Shown here: positions 1 to 12,800 of the stretch, in pieces
How the letters are laid out: each line of letters begins with the position of its first letter
How positions within the stretch are numbered: the first letter of the stretch is position 1
Assembly (NCBI RefSeq): GCF_024539675.1
Contig: NZ_JAHHIT010000001.1
Coordinates: 1 to 64,000 of the forward strand
Origin: Streptomyces hilarionis
Lineage (GTDB): Bacteria; Actinomycetota; Actinomycetes; Streptomycetales; Streptomycetaceae
Direction of reading: 5' to 3'
DNA: 64,000 nt
Translations under genes and position numbers: made by a program
Notes under the pieces: generated by a model
The model's input: only the letters and a program-made list of their open reading frames with translations
Database searches by the model: none
What the model was told of the DNA's origin: nothing

Positions 1-3000
1 TCCTCGGGTGGGGTGGAGTTGCTGCGTGAGCAGCGGGTGTGGCCGCAGGTGGGGCGGGCACGCCGGGCGGGGGTGTCGGCGTTCGGGATCAGCGGGACCA
101 ACGCGCATGTAATCCTCGAACAGGCCCCGGCGGAGCCGCAGTCGCCGGTGGAGGCGGAGCCGCCGGTGGAGCCGCCGGTGGGGGCGGAGGCGGCCGTCGC
201 GGGCTCCCCCGGCTTGGTGCCGGTGCCGGTGCCGGTGCTGGTGTCGGGGGCGAGCGCGGTGGCGCTGCGTGCGCAGGCCGAGCGGTTGCGGCTGTGGGTG
301 GAGTCCGACCCGTCGATGCGTGTGCGGGACGTGGGTGTGTCGTCGGTGTGTTCGCGGGCGGTGCTGGAGCACCGGGGTGTGGTGGTCGCCGAGGATCGTG
401 ACGGCCTGTTGGAGGGGCTGGCGGCGTTGGCGGCCGGCCGGGAGGACTCGTCGGTCGTGGCGGCGGCCGACAGGCGGGGCGATGGCCGGGTGGTGTTCGT
501 GTTCCCGGGGCAGGGCGCCCAGTGGGCCGGCATGGCCGTGGGACTGCTGGACTGCGCGCCGGTGTTCGCCGAGCGGATGGCCGAGTGCGAACGCTTGCTG
601 GACGCTCTGGTCGACTGGTCGCTGCGCGAGGTGCTCAGCGATCCCGCCGCACTGGAGCGGGTCGACGTGGTGCAGCCGGCGCTGTGGGCGGTCATGGTGT
701 CACTGGCGGCCCTCTGGCGTTCCTACGGCATCGAGCCCGCGGCCGTGGTGGGACACTCACAAGGCGAGATCGCCGCCGCCTGCGTGGCCGGCGCACTCAC
801 CCTGGAAGACGGCGCGCTGCTGTCCGTGCTGCGCAGCCGGGCCCTGACCGCGCTGGCGGGGCGGGGAGGGATGCTGTCGATCGTCGCCCCCGAGGCGCGG
901 GTGCGGGAGTGGATCGCGCCGTTCGGCGAGCGGATCTCGGTGGCAGCGGTCAGCGGTCCCTCCGCCGTGGTCGTCGCCGGTGAACCGGACGCACTGGACG
1001 AACTGCTCGCCGCCTGCGAGGCGGACGGCGTGCGGGCCCGCCGGGTGCCGGTGGACTACGCCTCCCACACCGCCCAGGTGGAGGAGCTGCGTGAGGAGCT
1101 CCTGGAGTCCCTCGCCGGGGTGCGGCCGCGGGCCGCCGAGGTGGCCTTCCACTCGACCGTGACCGCGGGCCGCCTCGACGGCCCGGAGCTGGACACCGCC
1201 TACTGGTACCGCAACCTGCGGCAGCCGGTGAGGTTCGAGGAGACGGTCCGTGCCTTGGCCGAGGACGGGTGCGGGGTGTTCCTGGAGGTCAGCCCGCACC
1301 CGCTGCTCACCATGGCGATGCAGGACACGCTTGACGCCGCCGCCGGCGACGCCGTGGTGGCGGACACGCTCCGCCGCGACGAGGACGCGCCTCGGCGCTT
1401 CACCCTCTCCGCGGCCGCGCTGCACACCCAGGGCGTCGCGGTGGACTGGACACGGGCGTTCGACGGCATGGACGCGCGGATCGTCGAGCTCCCCACCTAC
1501 GCCTTCCAGTCGAAGCCCTACTGGCTGCGCGCGCCCGAGCCCCTGGTCGGCGCCCCGCTCGAACTGGCCGACGGCGATCGGACGGTGCTCACCGGCCGGC
1601 TGTCCCGGCGCACCCATCCCTGGCTGGCCGACCACCGGGTGCTCGGCCGGATGGTGGTGCCGGGCACCGCCCTGCTGGAGATGGCGCTGGAGAGCGGCCA
1701 CGCCGTGGACGAACTCGTCCTCCAGACCCCCGTCGTGGTGCCGGAGCAGGGCGGGGTCGAGATCCAGCTGGTGGTGGATCCGGCGGAGGGCGGCGGCCGG
1801 GCGCTGCGGCTGTACGCCCGCGCCGCACCGCAGGCCGACTGGCAGCTGCACGCCACCGGAACCATCGTCGCGGCCGATGAGCCGGGCACGGCGATCGACT
1901 CCGGGGCGTGGCCGCCGCCGGCCTCCGAGCCGGTGGACCTGGCCTCCTGGTACCCGGACCTGGCCGGGCAGGGCCTGGAGTACGGGCCCGGCTTCCGGGG
2001 CCTGCGGGCCCTGTGGCGCCGTGACGGCGAGCTGTTCGCCGAGATCGCACTGCCGGAGGCGGTCCGCCCCGCGCTGCTGGACGCCGCCCTGCACGCCCTG
2101 GACCTGAAGACCGAGCCGGGCCTGCCGTTCTGCTGGCGCGGCGTGCGGTGGCTGGACGTCGACGCGGCCGATGAGCTGTCGAGCGCACGGGCCCGGCTCA
2201 CCCGGCTGGACGACGGATCGGTGGCCGTGCGGATCACGGACGACACCGGCCGCGGCGTGCTGTCGGCGGACTCCCTGACGCTGCGTCCGTTCGACGCGGC
2301 GCTCCTCGCCGGCCAGGGCGACGGCGCCCTCCACGAGGTGGACTGGCTCCCGGTGCGGCCGGGCACTCCCCGGGCCGAGGACGCGGGCGCGACCCTGTTG
2401 CCCCGCCAGGCCGTGGACGGTGTGCCGTCGGCCCGGGCCCTGGCGGCGGCCTCCGCGGTGCTCGCGGACTTGCAGGCCTGGCTCGCCGACGAGGACACCG
2501 GGGACAGGCGCCTGGTGGTCGTGACCCAACGGGCCGTGGGGTCCGAAGCCGAGACGGCGGACGCCGAGGCGGACCCTGCCGAGGCCGCGGTGTGGGGGCT
2601 GGTGCGTTCGGCGCAGACCGAGCACCCGGGCCGCATCGTGCTCGTCGACACCGACGACCCACAGGGCGTGCCGGAGCTGCTGCCCTCGCTGCCGGTCGGC
2701 GACGCGCCGCAGTTCCTGGTCCGCGACGGCGAGGTCCGGGTGCCCCGGTTGAGGCGGTCGAAGGACACGGGTGGCCCCGCCTTCCCCACCGACGGCACGG
2801 TGCTCGTCACCGGCGCGTCGGGCACCCTCGGCAGCCTGGTGGCGCGTCATCTGGTCGAGGCGCACGGCGTGCGCGACCTCCTGCTGGTCAGCCGCCGCGG
2901 TGCCCCCGAGCTCGCCGCCGAACTGACCGCGGCCGGTGCGCGCGCGACCTCGGCGGCCTGTGACGTCGGCGACCGCGCGGGGCTCGTCGACCTGTTGGCG

Positions 3001-3830
3001 AAGATCCCCGCGGAACGGCCGCTGCGGGCGGTCGTCCACGCGGCCGGGACGCTGGACGACGGCGTGGTCGGCTCGCTGACGCCGCAGCGCCTGCGGTCGG
3101 TGCTGGCGGCCAAGGCCGACGGCGCCTGGCACCTGCACGAGCTGACCCGCGACCTCGACCTCGGGGCCTTCGTGCTGTTCTCCTCGGTCGCCGCCACGCT
3201 CGGCACCGCCGGGCAGGGCAACTACGCTGCGGCCAACGCGTTCCTCGACGGGCTGGCGCGGCTGCGCCGGGGTGCGGGCCTGCCCGCCCTGTCGCTGGGC
3301 TGGGGCCTGTGGGCCGAGCGCAGCGCCCTGACCGACCGGCTCGACGGAGCCGACTTGGCCCGCCTCACCCATTCCGGGGTGCTGCCGCTGGAGACCGGGG
3401 ACGCCCTGCGGCTGTTCGACGCGGCCCTCGGCGCCGGCCGGGCCCACCTGCTCCCGCTCCGTACCGGCGGCACGCCGCCGCAGCTGTTCCGCGAGACGGC
3501 CCCGGCCCGGCGCAGCAGGCCGGAGGCGCCGCAGGCCGGTCCCGCGTCCGCCGGCCTGCCCGCCGGTCTCGGCGCCGTGCCCGAGTCCGAGCGCGAGCAG
3601 GTCGTCGTCGAGCTGGTGCTGCGCGAGAGCGCGTCGGTGCTGGGGTACGGCACGTCGGCCGAGGTCGACCCGGGTGTGGAGTTCCTCCGGCTCGGCTTCA
3701 CCTCGCTGGCCGCGCTGGAGCTGCGTAACCGGCTCAGTTCCCGTACCGGCCTGCGGCTGCCCGCGACGATGGTCTTCGAGCACCGCACCCCGAAGGCGCT
3801 GGCCGCCTACCTGACCGGCAGGCTGTCCGC
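1..3830 (+). other. Module 1 (partial): KS-AT-DH-KR-ACP, cis-AT, methylmalonyl-specific
   Basis: Only the last about 40 KS residues lie in the window (NAHVILEQ end). The AT has its own GHSQGE active site (about 749-768) and two independent methylmalonyl signatures: YASH at 1057-1068 and RVDVVQP near 660. The DH keeps its catalytic His (1633) in an HxxxGxxxxP motif. The KR has an intact Rossmann motif near 2797, SS and NY catalytic residues near 3178-3228, and an LDD motif typical of B-type KRs. No ER lies between DH and KR. The ACP has GFTSL with Ser near 3703. The predicted unit is an alpha-methyl, alpha-beta-unsaturated thioester (inference from domain content). Confidence 0.93.
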
Positions 3831-6800
3831 CGGCGCTCGCGGGACGGTGCAGGAGACGGCGGACGGGGCCGCGCCGGCGGCCGCCGCACAGGAGCCGGCC
3901 GACGACCGGATCGCGATCGTCGGCGTGGCCGGCCGCTACCCGCTGGCCAGGACGGTCGGCGAGCTGTGGGAGAACCTGGCCGCGGGGCGGCACTGCATCC
4001 GGGAGGTGCCCGCCGAACGCTGGGACGCGGACGCGCACTACGACCCGGAGGGCAAGCGCGGCGCCCACAGCAAGTGGGGCGGCTTCCTGAACGACGTGGA
4101 CGCCTTCGACGCGCTGTTCTTCCACATCTCCCCGCTCGAGGCGGAGGCGATGGACCCGCAGGAGCGGCTTTTCCTGGAGACGGCGGCGGCCACCCTGGAG
4201 GACGCCGGCTACCCGCCGGCCCGACTCGCCGCCCAAGGCCCGGTCGGGGTGTTCGTCGGGGTGATGAACAGCGACTACGAGTGGCTGGCCGGCGAGGCGA
4301 ACGCGATCGGCGTGAGCACCGAGGCGCACTCCCGCCACTGGTCGGCCGCCAACCGGGTCTCGTACTCCTTCGACTTCACCGGGCCCAGCCTGGCGGTGGA
4401 CACCGCCTGCTCGGCCTCGCTGACGGCCGTCCACCTGGCCTGCCAGAGCATCCGTGACGGCGAGTGCGCCGCCGCGATCGCGGGCGGGGTCAACCTGATC
4501 CTGCACCCGGAGCACCTGGCGGGGCTGGCCCGGGCGGGGATGCTCTCGCACGGCGACCGGCTCAGGGCCTTCGGGGCGGACGCGGACGGCTTCGTGGACG
4601 GCGAGGGCGTCGGCGCGGTGCTGCTCAAGCCGCTGGCGAAGGCGCTCGCCGACGGTGACCGGGTGCTCGCCGTCATCCGAGCCACGGCCGTCAACTCCGG
4701 TGGTAACAGCGGTGGTTACACCGTGCCCAACCCCGCGGCGCAGAGTGCCCTGGTCCGCACCGCGCTGGAGCGCGCCGGGGTGGCGCCGGACACCATCGGC
4801 TATGTGGAGGCGCACGGCACCGGCACCGCGCTCGGCGACCCGATCGAGATCGCCGGCCTGGTCGACGCGTTCGGTGGACGGATCGACCCGGCGCAGCGAG
4901 CCCAGCGGCCCACGGTGGCGGTCGGCTCGGTGAAGCCGAACATCGGCCACCTGGAGTCGGCCGCCGGGATCGCCGGCCTCACCAAGGTGCTGCTCCAGAT
5001 CCGCCACCGCACGCTGGTGCCGTCGCTGAACTCGGCGCGCACCAACCCGGAGATCGACTTCACCACGACGCCGTTCGAGGTGCCGCAGGCCGTACGGCCC
5101 TGGACCCGCCTTGAGCATCCGGAGGCGCCCGGCGGCCTTCCGCTGCGGGCCCTGGTGAGTTCGTTCGGGGCGGGCGGCGCCAACGCCTGTGTGATCATGG
5201 AGGAATACCCGATGGGCGACGAGCCGGAGCAGACCGAGGACGGGGCGCAGCAGCTCCTGGTGCTGTCCGCGAGGACCGAGGACCGACTGCGTGCCTACGC
5301 CGGTGACCTGGCGGCCCACCTGCGCCAGGACGCACCGGCTGCGGCGGCCGCGGGTACTGGCGCCGGTGCGGCGAGCGCAGACGCGGCCCTCTCGGACCCG
5401 CTGACCGACGCCCGCAGCCGGTGCCTGCGGCTGGCCGCCGAGTTGGCGGGGGTGGCGCCGGACGCACTCGACCTCACCACCGACCTGATCGACTGTGGTT
5501 TCGGCCTGGCCGAGCGCGCCCGCTACTTCGCCCTGCTGTCGCAGGAGTTGGGCACGAGGCTGTCCACAGCGGCGCTCAGGGCGGAGACCATCGGCGCGGT
5601 CGCCGAGGCGGTGGCCGGCCTCGGGCGCCGGGCCGATACCGAGGACGAGGAGCGGGAGGCACCTCGCCGCCACCTGCGGCTCGCCGACATCGCCCACACG
5701 CTGCAATCGGGCCGCAGCGCACACGAGTTCCGCCTCGCGCTGCCCGTGAGCTCGGTCGCCGAGGCGGCCCGGCTGCTGGCCGCGTACGCGACCGGCGAGG
5801 CCGTCGACCGGATCGCCACCGGCACGGTGACCCGTACCCCGGCGCCGCTGCCGGCCGCCGAGGCCCGGACCCTGGAGACGGCGCTGGCCGGCCGCGACCT
5901 GACGGCGGTGGCCGGGCGCTGGGTGACGGGCGCGGAGGTCGACTGGTCGCGGATCACCCCCTCCACCGCTCGCCGCATCGAGCTGCCCGGCTACCCGTTC
6001 GCCCGAAAGCGCCACTGGATCCCGGCCCTGCCGGACCGGTCCGAGCCTTTGCGCGCCGCCACCGTCACCGGCGCGGTCGAAGCCACCGGTCCGCAGACCC
6101 CGTCCGGCCCCGGCTCCGACGTGGCCGCCGTGCTGGCCGGCTTCGCGGAGCTGGACGAGGCCTCCCGGTCCGGGGTGTTCGGCGCCTACCGGCGGATGGG
6201 CGTCTTCCTGAGCGCCGGTGAGCGGTACCGCAGTGAGGAGCTGCGGACGAGGCTCCGGATCAGGGACAAGTTCCGGCGACTGCACGAGGCGCTGCTCGAG
6301 TTGCTGGTCCAGGCGGGCTTCCTGGTCCGGGAGGGCGACGAGCTCGTCACCACCGAGGCGGCCGACCGGACGGACGCGGCCGGCGGCACGGACCGCTGGG
6401 AGGCCGAGCTCGACCGGCTGGCCGACACCTGTCCGGACATCGCACCCACCATCACCCTCAACCGGGAGTTCCTACGGGTCTACCCGCAGCTCCTGCGCGG
6501 CGAGCTGGTGGGGACGGAGGTGATGTTCCCCGGCGCCTCGATGCAGCTGGTGGAGAGCCTCTACAAGGGCAACGCGCTCACCGACTTCTTCAACCTGCTG
6601 CTCGCGGACGAGGTCCGCGAGGCGCTGGTCGCCCGTCTGCCGGAGCTCGCCGACGGGGAGACGCTCCACGTGGTGGAGCTCGGCGCCGGGACCGGCGCCA
6701 CCAGCGAGCGGGTGCTGCCCGTGCTGGCCGGGCGCCCGGGCCGGGTCGGCTACACCTTCACGGACGTCTCGCCGCGCTTCCTCGAACACGGCCGCGAGCG

Positions 6801-9800
6801 GTTCGCCGCCCGCTACCCGTTCGTCCGCTTCGACCTGCTCAACCTGGAACGCGGCCTGCCCGAGCAGGGGTTCGCCGACGGCACGGCCGACATCGTGGTG
6901 GGCACCAACGTGGTGCATGCCACCAGGAACCTGCGGGCCACTCTGCGCAAGGCCAGGGCGCTGCTCAGGCCCGGCGGCCTGCTGCTCCTCAACGAGCTCA
7001 CCGAGATCCGGCCCTACCTGACCGTCACCGGCGGGGTGATGGAGGGCTGGTGGGCCTTTCAGGACGCTGAGCTGCGCATACCCGGCTCCCCGTTGGTCGC
7101 CCCCGAGGCCTGGCGCCAACTGTTGGCCGAGGAGGGCTTCGCCCCGACCCGGATCCTCGGCGGGACGACGGAACTGGGCCAGCACGTCCTCGTCGCGCGG
7201 AGCGACGGCCCGACGAACGACCGGCGTACGGCGGTGCCCGCCGCCACCGCCACCGCTGCCGTAGCGGCCGTGGCCCCGGCACGACCCGAGGCGGCCGGAG
7301 CGGCCACCGAGCGGCTGCGGGAGCTGCTGGAGCTGGTCCTGAAGCTGGACGAGCGCATCGACCCCGACCGCCGACTGGCCGACTACGGCTTCGACTCGCT
7401 CAGCGGGATGAAGATCGTGACCGCTGTGGAGGAGGCGTTCGGCGTCTCGGTGCCGCTGGAGGAGTTCTTCGAGAAGCCCACGCTGCGCGACCTGGCCGCG
7501 CACCTGGTGGAGGGCTGGCTGCCCACCGCGCAGACGCCCGATGCCGAGCCCACCCCCGCCGAGCCCACGCCCCTCCCCGCCACGCCGGCCGCACCGCCCG
7601 TCTCCGCGTCCGTGGACCGGGTGCTGCGCCCCCGGACCGACACCACGCTGAGCACCCACCCGGCCTCGCCGGGCCAGCACGCGTTGTGGGTGATCGAGCA
7701 GATCGCCCCGGGCAACTACGCCTACAACCTCCCGCTCGCCTTCTGGCTCGCCCCCGGCGTCGACGTGCCCGCCCTGCGCCTGGTCCTCCAGGACGTCCTG
7801 GACCGGCACGAGGAGCTGCGGGCCACGATGCTCACGGACGGCAGCGAACCGTACATCCGGATCGCCGCCGAACCCGAACTGCCCTTCCAGCAGGTCTTCC
7901 TGACGGCGGTGGCCGACGACGCCCTGCGGGAGCGGATCCACGCCGAGGCGAGGCGGCCGTTCGACCTCGCCCGGGGCCCGCTGCTGCGCGCCTGCGCCTA
8001 CACCCTCGGCGACGGCCGTCAAGCCCTGTTGTTGACGGTGCACCACCTGGTGCTCGACGGCCTGTCGATCCCGCTGCTGCTCCAGGAGGTGGAGCGCGGG
8101 CTGCGCGCCGTCGCCGAGGGCCGGCCGCTGCCGACCGGGCGGCCCGCCCGGACCTTCGGCGACTTCACGGCCTGGCAGCGCGACCAACTCGCCGGGCCGG
8201 AGGGGGAACGGCTGCGCGCGTACTGGGTCGATCGGCTGCGCGGTCGGCGGACCACGGTCGCGTTGCCGCTGGACCGCCCGCGCCCGGCGTTGCCCGCCTT
8301 CCGCGGTGAGAGCGTGAGCGGGCGGATCCCGGCCGAGGTGGCGGAGCGGGCCCGGTCGCTGGCCGCCGCGGAGCGCACCTCGCTCTCCAGCGTCATGCTG
8401 GCCGCCTTCTTCGCCCTCCTGCACCGCTACAGCGGCCAGGACGAGATCGCCGTCGGCTCCCCGACGGCGGGCCGCCCGCCGAGCGGTTACGACGACGTGC
8501 TCGGCTACTTCATGAACATGGTCGTGCTGGCCGAGCGGGTCGACGCCCAGGAAGCCTTCCGCACCCTGGCACACCGGTTGCACCGGACGGTGCTGGGCGC
8601 GCTGGAGCACGGCGGCTACCCGCTGCTCACGCTCGCCGAGGAACTGCGCCGCTCGGACCCGGCCGCGTCGGCGGCGCCGTTCAACGTGGCCTACTACTTC
8701 CACAACTGGGCCCGCGACCTGACCGGGGCCGGAACGATCCGGGACAGGGTCGAAGGTGTGCACCAGGAGGGCGAGTTCGACCTCACCCTGGACCTGGTCG
8801 ACGTGCCCGACGGCTGCCGGTACACGCTCAAGTACAACCCGGAGCTGTTCGACGCCGGGACGGTGGAGCGGCTGGGGCGGCATTTCGCCGCACTGCTGGC
8901 CTGCGCGGTCGGCGACCCGGGGACGCCGGTCGGCGAACTGGAGCTGCGGACCGAGCAGGAGCGGGCCGAGGAGGAGCGGGCCGCGACCGCCTCGCGCGTC
9001 GACTACCCGGCCGACACACTGGTCTGGGAGCTGGTTCGCGGACAGGCCGAGGCGCGCCCGGACGCGGTGGCGGTGCGCTGCGCCGGGACCGAACTGACGT
9101 ACCGGCAGCTGTGGTCGCGGGTGACGGACCTGGCGGCCCGGCTGACCGCCGCCGGCGTGGGCCGCGGCCGTACGGTGGGCGTTCTGCTGCCGCGCGATGT
9201 CGAGCTGCCGGTGGCGCTGCTGGCCGTGCAGGCCGCAGGTGGCATCTACGTGCCCTTCGACCCCGCCTACCCGCAACAGCGCCTCGCTCACATGGCGCAG
9301 GACGCCGGGCTGCATCTGATACTCACCCGCTCCGGCATCCCCAGCGGCTACGCGGCGGTGCCTCGCCTCCTGCTGGACGACGACGCTGCCGCGCCCGCCG
9401 CCCCCTCCCCCGGGCCGGCGGGACCCTCGGACGTCGCCTACGTGATCTACACCTCCGGCTCGACGGGCCTGCCCAAGGGCGTGCGGATCCCGCACCGGGC
9501 GCTGGTGAACCTGCTCTGGTCGATGGCCCGCGAGCCCGGGTTCGGACCGCAGGACACTCTGCTGGCCGTCACCACCGTCTGCTTCGACATCTCTGGGCTG
9601 GAGCTGTACCTGCCGCTGATCAGCGGCGGCACCGTGGAGATCGCGCCGAGCGATACCGCCCGGGACGGCCTGCGGCTGCGCGAGCTGCTCGAATCCGGCC
9701 GCGTCACGGCGATGCAGGCGACGCCCGCCACCTGGCGGATGCTGCTGGCCGCGGGCTGGCGGGGCAACGCCGACCTCACCGTGCTGTGCGGCGGCGAGGC

Positions 9801-12800
9801 GCTCCCCGAGGACCTCGCGCAGGCGCTGCTCGCCGGCAACCGCGCGGTCTGGAACCTGTACGGCCCGACCGAGACCACGATCTGGTCGGCGGCGAGCCGG
9901 CTCGCGCCGGGCGAGCCGGTGACCCTCGGAACCCCGATCGCCAACACCACGATGCACATCCTGGACGGCGCGCGCCGTCCGCTGCCCACCGGGGTGGCCG
10001 GCGAGCTGTACATCGGCGGGCACGGAGTGGCCGACGGCTACCTGAACCGCCCGGAGCTCACCGCCGAGCGCTTCCTGCCCGATCCGTTCGCGGGCGCCGC
10101 CGCGCGCCTGTACCGCACCGGCGACCTGGCCCGCAGACTCGCCGACGGGCGGTTCGAGTACCTGGGACGGATCGACGAGCAGCTGAAGGTACGGGGCTTC
10201 CGGATCGAGCCCGAGGAGATCGAGGCGGCCCTGCGGCGACTGGACGGCGTGCGCGAGGCCGTCGTGGTGGCGCGCGGCCGCGACGGCGGCGACCGGTCCC
10301 TGCTGGCCTGCTACGTGTCGGCCGACGGGGCCGCCGAACCCGCTCGGGAGCAGCTCGCGCACTGGCTCCCGGCCCACATGGTCCCGGACGTGCTGGTCCG
10401 GGTGACGGGCTTCCCGCACACCCTGAACGGGAAGGTGGACCGCTCCACGCTGGCCGCGCTGCCGCTCGCCGAACTGCGCGCGCGCTTCGGCGCGGCGGGC
10501 GGGCACGGGTGCGAGGCCCCGGCGCGGCCCACGGACCGTACCGAGGCACTCGCCGCCGAACTGGCCGGCCTGATCGGACGCCTGGCGGGGATCGCCCCCG
10601 ACGAGCTCGGCCCGCACGTCCCGTTCGGCGAGGCGGGCATGAACTCGGTGAGCTTCACCGCGCTCAGCGTGGACCTGCGCTCCACCTACGGCATCGAGGT
10701 CTACCCGACGGTGTTCTACAGCCGGAGCACCCTGTCCGCGCTCACCGCGTACCTGTGGGACAACCACGCAGCCGAATTGTCCGCACACTTCGGCGCCGAC
10801 CTACGGGAGGCCACGGCCGCGCCGCTGCTCTCGGCGGTGGAGGCGCCGGCCGGCCCGCCGCGCGGCGAGGACGTCGCGATCATCGGGATGGCCGGGCGAC
10901 TGCCCGGCTCGGCCGACCTCGCGGAGTTCTGGGCCCACCTGCTCGCCGGGCACGACCTCGTCGGCGAGGCGCCCGCGGACCGCCGCGGGCTGCGGGACCG
11001 GCAGGGCCCCGGCCCGCTCCAGGGCGGCTTCCTGACCGACGTGGACCGCTTCGATGCCGCCTTCTTCGGAATCTCGCCCCGCGAGGCCGAACTGATGGAC
11101 CCCCAGCAGCGGCTGCTGCTGGAGGTGGTCTGGTCGGCCGTCGAGGACGCCGGCTACCGGCCCTCCGACCTCGCCGGGAAGCGCGTCGGGGTGTTCATCG
11201 GGGTCGCCAACTCCGACTATCTGGAGGCGCAGCGGGCCGAAGGCTGCCCGCCCCAGGGACACACGGCGACGGGTGCGGCGCTGACGATGATCCCCAACCG
11301 GGTCTCCTACCTCCTGGACCTGCGCGGCCCGAGCGTCGCGGTGGACACCGCCTGCTCGGGCTCGCTCACCGCTGTGCACCAGGCCTGCGCCGCGCTGCGC
11401 GACGGCAGCTGTGACCTGGCCGTCGCCGGCGGGGTCAACCTGATCCTGACGCCGAGCGTGTACGAGGTGCTCGGCGAGAGCCGGATGCTCAGCCCCGAGG
11501 GCCGGTGCAGGACCTTCGACAGCCGGGCCGACGGCTACGTCCGCGGCGAGGGCGTCGGCGTGGTGCTGCTCAAGCCGGGCGGGCGGGCACGGCAGGACGG
11601 CGACGCCGTGCACGCGGTGATCAAGGCGTCGGCCGCCGGGCACGGCGGCCGGACGTCCTCGCTGACGGCACCGAGCCCGGACGCCCAGGCGGACCTGCTG
11701 GTCGACGCCTACCGGGCGGCCGGTGTCCCCACCGAGACCGTCGGCTACATCGAGGCCCACGGCACCGGCACCGCCCTGGGCGACCCGATCGAGACCGCCG
11801 GCCTGAGCACCGCCTTCCGCCGACTGCGCGCCGAACGCGGGGCGCAGCCCGGGCCCGCCTGCGCGATCGGCTCGGTGAAGAGCAACATCGGCCACCTGGA
11901 GGCCGCGGCGGGCATCGCCGGGCTTTTCAAGGCCGTGCTCGCGGTGCGCCACGGCGTCATCCCGGCCGGCCTGCACATCGAGGAACCGAACCCGTATCTG
12001 GAGCTGGAGGGCGGCCCGTTCGAGCTGGCCGACACCGCCCGGCCCTGGCCGCGTCTCCGCGACGCCGGAGGAGGCGAGCTGCCGCGTCGAGCCGGGGTCA
12101 GCTCCTTCGGCTTCGGCGGGGCGAACGCGCACGTCGTGTTGGAGGAGTCGCACGTGTCCGACGCCGGTGACGAGGACAGCGGCGAGCAGTTGTTCGTGCT
12201 GTCCGCCCGCACCCCCGAGGCGCTGCGCGGCGCCGCCGAGCGGCTCGCCGACCACCTGGCGGACCACCCGGTCCCGGCCGGCGACCTCGCGTACACCCTC
12301 CAGCTGGGCCGCGAGCCGATGGCGTACCGCCTGGCCGTGGTGGCGGACGGGGCCGCCGCCCTGCGGGCCGAGCTGACCGCCCACCTCGACGGACGGCCCT
12401 CGCGGGTGCGCACCGGTCGGGCGGAGCGCACGGCCCCGGGCACGGCCGCCGCGACCGGTGGCCCGGACCGGCTCGCCGACGCCTGGGTGGCCGGCGCCGA
12501 AGTGGACTGGACGGCGCTGCACCGGGGCGCGCGACGGCGCCGGGTACACCTGCCCGCCTACCGCTTCGGCGGAACCCGGCACTGGTTCCCCACCGGCACG
12601 GCGCCGCGGCAGGCCCCGGCCCCGCTGCATCCGACCCTGCTGGACGCCGACCTGTCCACGGGCGCCGAGCGGGTGTACGCCAAGACACTCACCGGCGAGG
12701 AGTTCTTCCTCCGCGACCACGTGGTCGGCGGGGAGATGCTGCTGGCCGGGGTGGCATACCTGGAGATGGCCCGGCTGGCCGGGGACCTCGCCGAGGGCGG

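Noticed and set aside
757..6285. Very long minus-strand open frame (over 1800 codons) opposite the synthase, and similar ones at 6472-10788, 10801-13830, 15358-20115 and 20250-25019
   Set aside because: Arg/Gly/Pro/His-rich shadows of a high-GC coding strand with no ribosome sites or motifs; the opposite strand encodes clear PKS/NRPS domains throughout.
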